Origin: Cobetia amphilecti
GTDB taxonomy: Bacteria; Pseudomonadota; Gammaproteobacteria; Pseudomonadales; Halomonadaceae
DNA: 64,000 bases
Direction of reading: 5' to 3'
NCBI RefSeq assembly: GCF_020217465.1
Contig: NZ_CP084115.1
Coordinates: 1,178,001-1,242,000, forward strand
Shown one piece after another: positions 1 to 9,297 of the stretch. Made by a program: the position numbers and the translations under genes. Under the pieces are notes generated by a model. It was not told where the DNA came from, did not search any database, and was given only the letters and a program-made list of their open reading frames with translations. Numbering within the stretch: position 1 is the stretch's first letter; the number at the start of each line of letters is the position of its first letter.

Positions 1-180
1 AAGCCGATTCTCGAGCTGAACCCGGAGCACGCCCTGGTCACGCGTCTGGAAGGCGGTGAAGGCGATTACTTCACCGACCTGGCACACGTGCTGCTTGATC
101 AGGCCATCATCGCCGAAGGCGGTGCGCTGGAAGATCCGGCCGCTTACGTGCGCCGCCTGAACAGCATGCTCAGCGCCTGA
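1..180 (+). CDS. htpG: Chaperone HtpG (Hsp90), C-terminal end only
   Basis: The window opens inside this gene; the last 59 codons and a TGA at 178-180 are visible. The peptide [19 protein letters not shown] followed by [18 protein letters not shown] and [12 protein letters not shown] matches the conserved C-terminal dimerisation domain of bacterial Hsp90, a cytosolic ATP-dependent chaperone. The N-terminal ATPase and middle domains lie upstream of the window. A hairpin terminator follows 49 bp after the stop, so this is the last gene of its transcript. Confidence 0.9.
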   Translation, partial: KPILELNPEHALVTRLEGGEGDYFTDLAHVLLDQAIIAEGGALEDPAAYVRRLNSMLSA

Positions 181-228
181 GACGGCGGAACGATCGAGCC
201 ACTGGCTTGATCAAGCATGTCCGCAACG

Positions 229-262
229 ACGCCCTCGCAGCCTGTGCTGCGGGGGCGTTTTG
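229..262 (+). terminator. Rho-independent terminator after htpG
   Basis: ACGCCCTCGCAG pairs with CTGCGGGGGCGT (one G-T pair) around a 6-nt loop, followed by TTTT. It closes the htpG transcript. Confidence 0.8.
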
Positions 263-333
263 CGTTGAGTGTGTCGTCAGCGATAGCGTCCAATGCGAGG
301 TGCAAGGTGTGCAGGTCAGGCAGGCGGCAAGGC

Positions 334-383
334 AGGAAGGGAGGAAGGAAGCAAGAAAGGGAGGAAGGGAGGAGGGGAGGAAG
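334..383. repeat. Purine-only GGAA/GGGA-rich tract
   Basis: Fifty bases contain only purines on the + strand apart from one C at 352, built of irregular GGAA, GGGA and AAGG blocks. It lies in the gene-free stretch 263-603 between htpG and the glucosaminidase gene. I see no convincing gene or promoter elsewhere in that stretch. A second purine tract occurs near 51.7 kb. Confidence 0.75.
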
Positions 384-603
384 CGCAGGGAGCACAGAGA
401 GCTCGCCGCGTCATTGGCGCGAAAAGGCGGGCATCGCCTGGCGGTCTGTCGGTGACGGACGACAGGGCTTGCCGTGTCTTTCCTCGCTTGGCCGGCCGCG
501 CCATCTTCTCGCCCACGCGTTTTTAGGGTTTCATGCAGCCTCATGAGATACGCTGATGGTATCTCGCGTCTTGCTACTGCATCCCTCTCGATGAGCGCAG
601 CAC

Positions 604-1542
604 ATGACTTACCTACCTTTCTCTGCGGATTGGCTGACTGGCGGAGTGCGTGGCCTGCCATGCCTGTCTGCGTGGACCTGGCCGCGGCGCCCGTGGCGCC
701 TGAGCCCTGTTCGTCTGGGCGCTGTCCGTCTGGGCTCTGTTCGTCCGGGCTCTGTCCGTCTGGTCAGTGCCGCCTTGCTGCTGGTGATGGGGCTGGGCTC
801 GATGGCGCAGGCGGCGCGGCTGGATGATGAGCTACTGGCCCGTGACAAGACCCATCAGATGCCGGACCTGCGGCCCTATCCCGCGGGCAACCAGCGCAAG
901 GTCGCATTCTTCGAGCTGATGATTCCGCTGGTGGTGGCCGAGAACCAGCGCATCGCCGAGCAGCGCGACTGGTTGCTGGCGATGCGCAAGCGCGCCGGTG
1001 ACGGAGGGCGTGACTACAGCGAGCGCGAGCAGGAGCGCCTCAATGGCCTGTGTGACCAGGCCAATCTGCCCTGCGATGTGACTCGCGAGGACATCGGCGT
1101 CAGCTGGACGCGCCTGCTGCTGCGCATCGATACCCTGCCGCTGGACATGGTGCTGGTGCAGGCCATCGAGGAGTCGGGCTGGGGGACGTCGGGCCATGCC
1201 CGTGAGGGCAACAATCTGTTCGGCATGCGCTGCTTCTCGCGTGGCTGCGGTATCGGGCCGCCGGGGCGTGAATATCGGCGCTTCGAGAGCCTGGAGGCCG
1301 GCATCGCCGCCTATTTCGACAACCTCAATTCCCAGCGCAGCTATGCCGAGCTACGTGAGCTGCGCGGGCGTCTGCGCAACGCGGGCCAGCCGGTGCGCGC
1401 CGAAGACCTCATCCCGACGCTGAGTGCCTACTCGACGCGGGGCAACGCCTACTTCACCACGCTCTATGATCTGTTGCGCTGGAATCGTGGTCTGATGCGT
1501 ACCGTGCGTGAGCGCCTCGCGGCCAATGGCGCCCTGTCCTAG
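604..1542 (+). CDS. Bax-like glucosaminidase (GH73 family), exported
   Basis: Predicted 312-residue peptidoglycan N-acetylglucosaminidase of the Bax/FlgJ (GH73) type. The C-terminal half holds the family core: AIEESGWGTSGHAREGNNLF (substrate-binding region with candidate catalytic Glu), the GMRCF segment and a conserved region ending SAYSTRGNAYFTTLYDLL. A hydrophobic stretch SAALLLVMGLG followed by MAQA looks like a signal peptide. The ATG at 604 gives about 50 residues before it, partly coded by a 15-bp tandem repeat; a GTG start nearer the hydrophobic core is possible, so the true N-terminus is uncertain. It is flanked by unrelated genes. Function is inferred from family motifs. Confidence 0.8.
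   Translation: MTYLPFSADWLTGGVRGLPCLSAWTWPRRPWRLSPVRLGAVRLGSVRPGSVRLVSAALLLVMGLGSMAQAARLDDELLARDKTHQMPDLRPYPAGNQRKVAFFELMIPLVVAENQRIAEQRDWLLAMRKRAGDGGRDYSEREQERLNGLCDQANLPCDVTREDIGVSWTRLLLRIDTLPLDMVLVQAIEESGWGTSGHAREGNNLFGMRCFSRGCGIGPPGREYRRFESLEAGIAAYFDNLNSQRSYAELRELRGRLRNAGQPVRAEDLIPTLSAYSTRGNAYFTTLYDLLRWNRGLMRTVRERLAANGALS
707..766 (+). repeat. Four tandem 15-bp units in the 5' end of the glucosaminidase gene
   Basis: Units at 707-721, 722-736, 737-751 and 752-766 follow CTGTYCGTCYGGGCN with one to three differences. In frame they code a degenerate pentapeptide series around GSVRL just before the signal-peptide core. Confidence 0.85.
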
Positions 1543-1599
1543 TCATGATCGCGCAGCGAAGGTCTTGCCCCCCGCGCTGACAGGGGGGATCATGCCGCC

Positions 1600-3651
1600 A
1601 TGCATCTGAGCAATGATCAACGGCGAATTCTCGCCCATCCCTTTCCCTCGCGCCTGCGCGATCGCACGCCGGCCAACAGCGCCGAGCACAGCGATTGCGT
1701 GGTGGTGCGTGCCTGTGCCGGCAGCGGCAAGACCGTGCTGATGGTCGAGCTGGCGCGTACCTACGCCGACGAGACCCTCATCTACACCTCGCTCAACCCG
1801 GCGGTGGCCGGGCGGACCGCCAGTCAGCTGCCCGCCAATGTCCAGTCGCTGTCGCTGCATCAGCTGGCGCGTCAGGCCTTGATGGAGGAGTACGGCGACA
1901 AGCTCAAGCGGCAACCCGACATCACACGCCGTCTGGCGCCGCAGAGCCTCAGCTGGCTGGGCAGTCTTTCCAGCCAGTCGCGCAGCCTGATCGCCCAGGG
2001 CCTGAACACCTTCTTCGCCGAGAGCGACGCGGTGCCGATGCCGGAGCATCTGCCTGAAGGCGTGGCACAACGGCTGAGCGCCAATGAGCTGCGCCAGCTG
2101 GTCGAGAGCATGCGGCTGGTGTGGGAGTGTCTGCTGGACCCCGCCGATCATCAGCAGAGCCTGTCGTTCAATGCCCTGCTCAAGCTGTGGTCGCAGCATG
2201 GCCAGTCGCTGGAGGCCGACCTGGTGATGCTGGATGAGGCGCAGGACGCCACGCCAGCGTTGCTGGCCATGTTGCGTCGCCAGCGCTGTGACCTGCTGCT
2301 GATCGGCGACCCGCATCAGAGCCTGTCGCGTCAGGTGGAAGGCATGAGCTCGCTGGATTCGCCGCTGCTGGCCGATGCCACCGTCTACTCGCTGCCCGGC
2401 GCCTGGCGCTTCGGGCCTGCGTTGGCGGCGCTGGGCACGCGACTGGCGGCCTGTTCGCCCACCGCCCGCGAGCAGGCCATGAGCGGCCTCGGCCCGGCGA
2501 CCCGTCTGGCGCTGCCCGCGGTGCGTGAGGCATTGCTGCACTCCGGCAAGCGCCATGCGGTGATCAGTGCCGGTCCGGTGGCGGCGCTGGGGGAGGCGCT
2601 GGCACTGCATCAGCGCGGCATCGCGGTGGCCTGGCTGGACGGCATCGAAGGCTATCCGCTGGCGGGGCTGCTGGATCACTGGCGGCTCTGGCGCGCATAT
2701 CAGATGGCCGAGCAGGGCGACAGCGCGAGTCAGCGTGAGTGGTGGCGACTGCTGCCTCCCTCCCTGACACGGCTCGGTCAGACCCCGGCGCAGGTGCTGG
2801 GAGCTCTGACGCGTCTCGATGATCATCAGGCGCGCAGCCTGCATGAGCTGGCCTCCTGGTATGCCCAGGCGCCACTCGATCAATGGATCGGGGAGCTGCG
2901 CAAGCACGATGGCGACCTGCAGGCCGCCATCGTCAGTGCTCACTCGCGGGGACAGTCGGTCGAGCTGCCCACGGTCATGCTGGGGACGGTGTTCCGCGCC
3001 AAGGGACTCGAATTTGATTGCGTGGTGCTGGCCGATGATCTGGCACTGCCAAGCGCGCGCCAGCAATTGCCCAATCAGGTGCTGGTCACCAATCTCAGCT
3101 ACACCGCCGCCACGCGGGCACGCCAGCTGCTGGTGCTCAATGAGCGCCTGAGCCACTGGTGGCAGGCGCAGGGCGAGAGTGAGCGCTTCCCTCTGCTCGA
3201 GGCACTGCCGCAGGCCTGGCTGAGCGAGTCCACGCATGGCGTACAGGCGCCACATCCGTGGTGGGGCAAGGCACGCCTGTCGGAGTTGGCGCTGACACCG
3301 CGCAAGCGCCTGCTGCTGCGCCGTCATGAGAGCTCGCTTGAGGACACGTCTGCCGCGGTGTCGCCCGAGGTTGGCACGCGCGATCAGGCACCAGCCTCGA
3401 GCGACCCTGCCAGTCATGCTCAGCACCTGGGCCATGCCCGGGGCTCCGACGATGCCCTGCAGGCGCTCAAGCGTCAGGCACGCACCGACACGACGGCGCG
3501 CAAGCTGTATGAAATGGCCAGCAAGCTGCCGCCCGGGCGACCCTCCGGCGGCCTGCGCAGCCTGTTGACCCCGAGCGACGCCGCCGCGTCCACTTCTTCC
3601 CCCAGCGAGTCGCCGACCCCCGGCGGCCCGACGGAGCCTCTTGATGAGTGA
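1600..3651 (+). CDS. UvrD/Rep-like superfamily I DNA helicase
   Basis: 683-residue ATP-dependent helicase-like protein. Walker A is RACAGSGKT (about residues 37-45) and the Walker B/motif II is LDEAQD with D212-E213. Later motifs include GTVFRAKGLEFDCVVLADD (motif V-like) and YTAATRARQLLVL (motif VI, putative arginine finger). It is shorter than UvrD (about 720) and its last 100 residues are Pro/Ser/Ala-rich and poorly conserved in appearance. The ATG at 1600 lies 57 bp after the previous stop. The 3' end overlaps the selO start by 8 bp, implying co-transcription. The exact DNA-repair or recombination role cannot be read from the sequence. Confidence 0.82.
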   Translation: MHLSNDQRRILAHPFPSRLRDRTPANSAEHSDCVVVRACAGSGKTVLMVELARTYADETLIYTSLNPAVAGRTASQLPANVQSLSLHQLARQALMEEYGDKLKRQPDITRRLAPQSLSWLGSLSSQSRSLIAQGLNTFFAESDAVPMPEHLPEGVAQRLSANELRQLVESMRLVWECLLDPADHQQSLSFNALLKLWSQHGQSLEADLVMLDEAQDATPALLAMLRRQRCDLLLIGDPHQSLSRQVEGMSSLDSPLLADATVYSLPGAWRFGPALAALGTRLAACSPTAREQAMSGLGPATRLALPAVREALLHSGKRHAVISAGPVAALGEALALHQRGIAVAWLDGIEGYPLAGLLDHWRLWRAYQMAEQGDSASQREWWRLLPPSLTRLGQTPAQVLGALTRLDDHQARSLHELASWYAQAPLDQWIGELRKHDGDLQAAIVSAHSRGQSVELPTVMLGTVFRAKGLEFDCVVLADDLALPSARQQLPNQVLVTNLSYTAATRARQLLVLNERLSHWWQAQGESERFPLLEALPQAWLSESTHGVQAPHPWWGKARLSELALTPRKRLLLRRHESSLEDTSAAVSPEVGTRDQAPASSDPASHAQHLGHARGSDDALQALKRQARTDTTARKLYEMASKLPPGRPSGGLRSLLTPSDAAASTSSPSESPTPGGPTEPLDE

Positions 3652-5398
3652 GTTTGCCCCTACGCCCGCCGCGCAAGTGCACGACCTGGCGGCGCTGCGC
3701 TTCAACAATCGTTATGCCCGCCTGCCGGAGCACTTCTTCACGCGTGTCGCCCCGCAGCCGCGACAAGGCACGCGCCTTGCCGATGTGAGTCCTGACTGCG
3801 CCCGCCTGCTGGGGCTGGAGGCGCCCTTGACCTCTGACGCCTCCAGCGAGGAGGCGCTCGAGCAGCTGCGCCTCTTGATGGCCGGTGAGCAGTTGCTGCC
3901 GGGCATGGACGCATTGGCCCAGAAATACACTGGCCATCAGTTCGGTCACTACAACCCGCAGCTCGGCGACGGGCGTGGCATTCTCCTCGGCGAGCTTGAG
4001 ACTGAACACGGCAAGATCTTCGATCTGCATCTCAAGGGCGCCGGGCGTACGCCTTACTCGCGCTTCGGCGATGGTCAGGCGGTGGTGCGCTCCAGCGTGC
4101 GCGAGTATCTGGCCAGCGAGTACATGGCCGCGCTGGGCATTCCCACCAGCCGCGCGCTGGCACTGGCGGTGAATGCCGAGCGGGTTCAGCGCGAGACCGT
4201 CGAGCCCGGCGCTACCGTGTTGCGCGTCTGCGAGAGCCACCTGCGCTTCGGGCACTTCGAGTGGCTGGCCCACTCCGGCCGGCATGAAGACCTCAAGACG
4301 CTGATCGATCACGCCCTGCGGGAGCATTTTTCAGAGTGTCTGCCCGAGGAGCTGACTGAACCTCTGTCTGAGTGCCTGCCCGAAGAGTTGACTGAACGTC
4401 TGCCGGAAGCCGGCGCGCAGGCAGCGGCGGACCAGCCTCTTGCGGACCAGCCGCTTGCAGACCAGCCCCTCACAGACCAGGTGCGCGTGACCAGCGCGCT
4501 GGCCATGTTCGAGACAGTGATCACTCGCACCGCGAGACTGATCGCGGCCTGGCAGGCCTACGGCTTCGTGCATGCGGTGATGAACACCGACAACATGTCG
4601 CTGCTGGGGCTGACCTTCGATTACGGGCCCTACGCCTTCCTCGATGGCTATGAAGAGAATCTGGTGCCGAATCATACCGATCAGGCCGGGCGCTATGGTT
4701 TCGCCCAGCAGCCGGGCATCGGGCTATGGAATCTGGAGCGTCTGGGGATCGCGCTGTCGCCGCTGATCGATGTCGAAGCGCTCTCTGCTGCGCTGGGCAC
4801 CTACGAGGGCGAGTTGCAGCGCGAATATGCCCGCCTGTTGCGCGCGCGTCTCGGGTTGCCGGATGCTCGTGATGAGGACATGACGCTGGTGCAGCAGTGG
4901 CGCGAGCTGCTGGCGGCCGGCAAGGTCGACCACACCCATGCCTACCGTCTGCTCAGTCATTGGGATGTCACGCAGCCCGCGCCGGAAACGCTGGTCGTGC
5001 GCCTGGCGGGTGAGCGTGGGCCGCATGGCAACTCGGCCCAGGCGCGCGATGAAGCCTCGGCGTGGCTCGCGCGCTATCAGGCGCGTGTCATGGCCATCGG
5101 ACTCTCCGCCGAGGATGAGCGCCAGCGACGTCTGGCCATGCTCGGCTGCAATCCCCTCTATGTGCCGCGCACGCATCTACTGCTGGAGGTGATCGCACGG
5201 GTCGAGCAGGGCGATGACACTACGCTCAAGGCCTTGCGTCAGCGTCTGACGGCGCCCTTTTTCCGCCCCGAGGAGGGCAGTCTGGAGGCGGCACTGGAGC
5301 TGGGGCAGGCGCAGGGCGTCGATGCCGAGCTCGTCGATGACTGGACACGGCCACCGGCGGCGAATGCAGCGCCGATCTGCATGAGTTGCTCTTCCTGA
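3644..5398 (+). CDS. selO: Protein adenylyltransferase SelO (YdiU)
   Basis: SelO is a pseudokinase-fold enzyme that transfers AMP to Ser/Thr/Tyr of target proteins. Family hallmarks are present: FNNRYARLPEHFFTRV at the N-terminus, GHQFGHYNPQLGDGRG, LKGAGRTPYSRFGDG with the following SSVREYLASE, and HAVMNTDNMSLLGLTFDYGP, containing the Asp-rich active-site loop. The protein ends CMSCSS, keeping the C-terminal Cys that is selenocysteine in some eukaryotic homologs. ATG 3644 overlaps the helicase stop; a TTG at 3641 is the only upstream alternative. A repetitive insertion of roughly 50 residues around residues 230-280 interrupts the domain and is not typical of the family. Length is 584 residues against about 480-490 normally. 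Confidence 0.92.
   Translation: MSEFAPTPAAQVHDLAALRFNNRYARLPEHFFTRVAPQPRQGTRLADVSPDCARLLGLEAPLTSDASSEEALEQLRLLMAGEQLLPGMDALAQKYTGHQFGHYNPQLGDGRGILLGELETEHGKIFDLHLKGAGRTPYSRFGDGQAVVRSSVREYLASEYMAALGIPTSRALALAVNAERVQRETVEPGATVLRVCESHLRFGHFEWLAHSGRHEDLKTLIDHALREHFSECLPEELTEPLSECLPEELTERLPEAGAQAAADQPLADQPLADQPLTDQVRVTSALAMFETVITRTARLIAAWQAYGFVHAVMNTDNMSLLGLTFDYGPYAFLDGYEENLVPNHTDQAGRYGFAQQPGIGLWNLERLGIALSPLIDVEALSAALGTYEGELQREYARLLRARLGLPDARDEDMTLVQQWRELLAAGKVDHTHAYRLLSHWDVTQPAPETLVVRLAGERGPHGNSAQARDEASAWLARYQARVMAIGLSAEDERQRRLAMLGCNPLYVPRTHLLLEVIARVEQGDDTTLKALRQRLTAPFFRPEEGSLEAALELGQAQGVDAELVDDWTRPPAANAAPICMSCSS
4331..4480 (+). repeat. Two in-frame tandem arrays (36 bp x2; 15 bp x3.6) inside selO
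   Basis: 4331-4366 and 4367-4402 are two 36-bp units coding SECLPEELTE-type peptides. 4427-4441, 4442-4456, 4457-4471 and partial 4472-4480 are 15-bp units coding ADQPL repeats. Both arrays keep the reading frame and create the SelO insertion. Confidence 0.9.
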
Positions 5399-5520
5399 GC
5401 TGCTCGTCCTGAGCGGTTCTCATGGGGGGCTGAACTGCTGCGCTGACAGCGCAAGCCATGGCCGGACATCCGCTTGGCGCAATGCAGGAAACACGCGCTG
5501 ACACTCAAGTCATCGTCACG

Positions 5521-5555
5521 AAAATGGGATACTGCTGCGGCGGTATCCCATTTTT
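5521..5555. terminator. Rho-independent terminator after selO
   Basis: AAAATGGGATAC pairs perfectly with GTATCCCATTTT across a 10-nt loop; runs of A before and T after make it terminator-like on both strands. It sits 123 bp past the selO stop and insulates the pnt leader. Confidence 0.88.
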
Positions 5556-5589
5556 CATGGCAGACGCTGTGGCAGCCATAAGCTCGAGA

Positions 5590-5604
5590 TTATGCGATGC
5601 ATAA
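5590..5604. promoter_or_regulatory. Inverted repeat TTATGC-GAT-GCATAA upstream of pnt
   Basis: Perfect 6-bp arms with a 3-bp spacer in the AT-richer gene-free stretch 5556-5958. A related half-site GGCAGCCATAA at 5571-5581 matches one arm of the palindrome at 5703-5719. It is a candidate operator; no known regulator consensus was recognised. Confidence 0.5.
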
Positions 5605-5702
5605 CACAAAGCTGAGCTATTCTTGGTGAGGTGCTTTTTGTAAACTCATTGCAAATCAGTCACTTGGTAGTGCCGCAAGGCGCCTGTCAGCATAAGGCGG
5701 CT

Positions 5703-5719
5703 GTTATGGCTGCCATAAC
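5703..5719. promoter_or_regulatory. 17-bp perfect palindrome upstream of pnt
   Basis: GTTATGGC-T-GCCATAAC is fully symmetric. It lies about 300 bp upstream of pntAA in locally AT-rich DNA, where a promoter is expected (several TATGCTTG/TTTATGC-like hexamers follow, none clearly a -10). Candidate operator for transhydrogenase control (inference). Confidence 0.55.
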
Positions 5720-5958
5720 GATAGCTTTATGCTTGATTTTATTGCTTTTTTTGCAATGCAGCGCTTGACCCTGATGCACCGACAAGAAAAGACTGATGCT
5801 GGACACTCATCGTGTCGCGGGTGATGTCAGGCCTTCTGGCCATGCGTGAGTCACGGCTTGCGATTCAGGCAAGTCTCACCTGTGACAGGCAATAACGTCG
5901 CTGAAAGCGCCTCCGGCAGGCAGGATGGCGCGAATCAGCGCTCAACAGGAACGACGCC

Positions 5959-6024
5959 ATGAACCTTTCAAGGCTGGCAGCCTCAGGCATGAACACGGAC
6001 GTGAAACGAGGTGCGCGATGCTGA
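5959..6024 (+). CDS. Possible 21-residue leader peptide overlapping pntAA start
   Basis: ATG at 5959 is preceded by AGGA eight bases upstream and opens a frame of 21 codons (begins MNLSRLAASGMNTD) that stops with TGA 6022-6024, seven bases past the first base of the pntAA ATG at 6018. The stop/start overlap is the geometry expected for translational coupling. No similarity is recognised and it may be chance. Confidence 0.35.
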   Translation: MNLSRLAASGMNTDVKRGARC

Positions 6025-7235
6025 ATATTCTAGTCGTGCGCGAGATGCGTGCACCGGACCTGGTGACACCCGACGAGGGCGTGAGCAGCACACTGGCGCG
6101 CGGGGAATGCCGCGTCGCGCTGGACCCGGTGACGGCCGGCAAGCTCGCGCGTCACCTGGACAGCAGCGTCAGTGACACCAGCGACGCCATCGTGCACGTG
6201 GAGAGCGGCGCCGGGTGTCATGCGCACTTCGATGATGCGGCCTACGCCGCCCAGCCCGGGGTGACGGTCGTCGCCGAGGCCGATATCGCGGCGGCGCGTG
6301 CCGCGGCGGATCTCGTGCTGTGCGTGCGCACGCCCAGCGAGTCACAGATCAGCGAGTTGCGTGAGGGCGCGGTGGTGGTGGCATTGATGACGCCGTACCA
6401 GAACCCGCAGCTGATCAGCAAGCTTGCCAGCCAGGGGCTGACCAGCCTGTGCATGGAATTCGTGCCGCGTATCTCGCGCGCCCAGAGCATGGACGCCCTG
6501 TCCTCGCAGGCGGGTGTCGCGGGCTATCACGCCGCGTTGCTGGCGGCCAATGAGTCCTCGGTATTCTTCCCGATGCTGACGACTGCCGCCGGGACCGTGC
6601 GTCCGGCGCGTGTCGTGGTGGTCGGTGCTGGCGTCGCGGGTCTGCAGGCTATCGCGACCGCCAAGCGTCTCGGCGCGCAGGTGTGGGCCTATGACATCCG
6701 CGCCGCCGCGCGTGAGCAGGTCGAATCGCTGGGCGCCAAGATGATCGATACCGGTGTCGATGCTTCCGGTGAGGGCGGCTACGCCCGCGAACTGACCGAT
6801 GACGAGCGCGCCCAGCAGGCCGATGCGCTGGCACGTCACATGGGCGATGCGCATGTGGTGATCTCCACCGCCGCGATTCCGGGGCGTCCGTCGCCGCGCA
6901 TCATCAGCCGCGAGATGGTCGAGGGCATGAAGCCCGGCGCCGTGCTGGTCGATCTCGCCGCCGAAGGCGGTGGCAACTGTGAACTGACCGAGCCCGGCAA
7001 GCGTGTCGAGCATGCTGGCGTCACGGTACTCGGCCCGCTGGACATGGCCTCGAGCCTGGCGGTCAATGCCAGCGAGATGTACGCCAAGAACCTCTTCAAC
7101 CTGCTGACCCCCTTCATGAAGGACGGCGAACTGACGCTGGACTTCGAGGATGCGGTGCTCGGCCCGATGCGTCTGACCGAAGGCGGCCGCATCACCCACG
7201 ATGACGTACGCGCTCGCGCGGAGGACGCCGCATGA
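6018..7235 (+). CDS. pntAA: NAD(P) transhydrogenase subunit alpha part 1 (PntAA)
   Basis: Soluble NAD(H)-binding domain I of the membrane proton-translocating transhydrogenase, which makes NADPH from NADH using the proton gradient. 405 residues from ATG 6018; an upstream in-frame ATG (5925) would add 31 residues unlike the family and lacks a good ribosome site, whereas GAGGTG precedes 6018. Alanine dehydrogenase/PNT N- and C-terminal domains are recognisable: early LVVREMRAPD, MEFVPRISRAQSMDALSSQA, then Rossmann motif VVVVGAGVAGLQAIATAKRLGA, and STAAIPGRPSPRIIS. The membrane part is coded separately (pntAB), as in Rhodospirillum and Pseudomonas rather than E. coli. Stop overlaps pntAB ATG (ATGA). 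Confidence 0.94.
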   Translation: MLNILVVREMRAPDLVTPDEGVSSTLARGECRVALDPVTAGKLARHLDSSVSDTSDAIVHVESGAGCHAHFDDAAYAAQPGVTVVAEADIAAARAAADLVLCVRTPSESQISELREGAVVVALMTPYQNPQLISKLASQGLTSLCMEFVPRISRAQSMDALSSQAGVAGYHAALLAANESSVFFPMLTTAAGTVRPARVVVVGAGVAGLQAIATAKRLGAQVWAYDIRAAAREQVESLGAKMIDTGVDASGEGGYARELTDDERAQQADALARHMGDAHVVISTAAIPGRPSPRIISREMVEGMKPGAVLVDLAAEGGGNCELTEPGKRVEHAGVTVLGPLDMASSLAVNASEMYAKNLFNLLTPFMKDGELTLDFEDAVLGPMRLTEGGRITHDDVRARAEDAA

Positions 7236-7563
7236 TCGAAGGACTTTCTGCCGTATACATCCTGATGCTGGCGGCCTTCGTCGGCTACGAGGTCATCTCG
7301 CGCGTGCCGGTGATTCTGCACACGCCCCTGATGTCCGGTTCCAACTTCATCCACGGCATCGTGCTGGTCGGGGCGATGATCGCCCTCGGTCAGGCCGAGA
7401 CCGGCATGCAGCAGTTCATCGGCTTCATCGCCGTGCTGCTGGGCGCCGGCAACGCGGTCGGCGGTTATGTGGTCACCGAGCGCATGCTGGAAATGTTCAA
7501 GACCAGTGATCGCAGCAAGGGCACAGACGCTGCCAATGGCATCAACGACAAGGAGGCTCGCTG

Positions 7564-7564
<1 letters not shown>
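7232..7564 (+). CDS. pntAB: NAD(P) transhydrogenase subunit alpha part 2 (PntAB)
   Basis: 110-residue membrane portion of the alpha subunit, with about three to four helices: an N-terminal YILMLAAFVGYEVIS, GIVLVGAMIALG, and FIGFIAVLLGAGNAVGGYVV, matching the family's small dII fragment. The C-terminus (TSDRSKGTDAANGINDK) is hydrophilic. ATG 7232 overlaps the pntAA stop by 4 bp and the gene's TGA overlaps the pntB ATG by 1 bp, so the three subunits are translationally coupled. Confidence 0.93.
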
Positions 7565-8952
<1,388 letters not shown>

Positions 8953-8963
8953 TCTGACGCCTC

Positions 8964-8997
8964 GGCGTGATGGGGGCAAGTCTGCCGCCATCACGCC
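8964..8997. other. Stem-loop after pntB
   Basis: GGCGTGATGG pairs perfectly with CCATCACGCC around a 14-nt loop, 11 bp after the pntB stop. It lacks a T-run and may protect the 3' end or assist the terminator just downstream. Confidence 0.6.
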
Positions 8998-9009
8998 AGT
9001 GCTGAACAG

Positions 9010-9054
9010 ACCGGCAATTTCTGCGCCTCAGGGGCAGGAATTGCCGGTTTTTTT
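9010..9054 (+). terminator. Rho-independent terminator of the pnt operon
   Basis: ACCGGCAATT pairs with AATTGCCGGT, with further pairing inside (CTGC/GCAG), followed by TTTTTTTT. Confidence 0.88.
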
Positions 9055-9122
9055 ATGCATGTCGATTGTTCATGCATATCGAGGATTTATGCGTATCGAC
9101 GGTTCATGCCAGTCGATTGCTT
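9055..9122. repeat. Four imperfect 17-bp tandem units
   Basis: Units at 9055, 9072, 9089 and 9106 share ATGCNNRTCGANNGNTT-like sequence (for example ATGCATGTCGATTGTTC). They begin exactly at the end of the pnt terminator T-run, in the 345-bp gap before gpsA. Confidence 0.8.
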
Positions 9123-9143
9123 GCGAAGCGCGCGTGGCAGGCA

Positions 9144-9182
9144 CGTCACTCAGGCGCGTCACCCAGGCGCGTCACCCAGGCG
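9144..9182. repeat. Three tandem 13-bp units CGTCACYCAGGCG
   Basis: Units at 9144-9156, 9157-9169 and 9170-9182 differ at one base. The array sits 115 bp upstream of gpsA and has no link in sequence to the 17-bp array just before it. Confidence 0.85.
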
Positions 9183-9297
9183 CAGCCCCTGCGTTGGCCA
9201 CGAGGTCTGCGCAGACATCTCTTGTTCAGCATTCTCTGACAAACTATGAGTACAATGCCTGCCATTCACTGAGCACATCGTCATCCAAGGAGTCTGC

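Noticed and set aside
1543-3708. Long open frame on the minus strand opposite the helicase gene
   Set aside because: Gln/Arg/Leu-rich composition typical of antisense to GC-rich coding DNA; the plus strand has clear helicase motifs.
5925-6017. Upstream in-frame start for pntAA adding 31 residues
   Set aside because: The added residues do not resemble the family and no ribosome site precedes it, whereas 6018 has one and starts the conserved domain.
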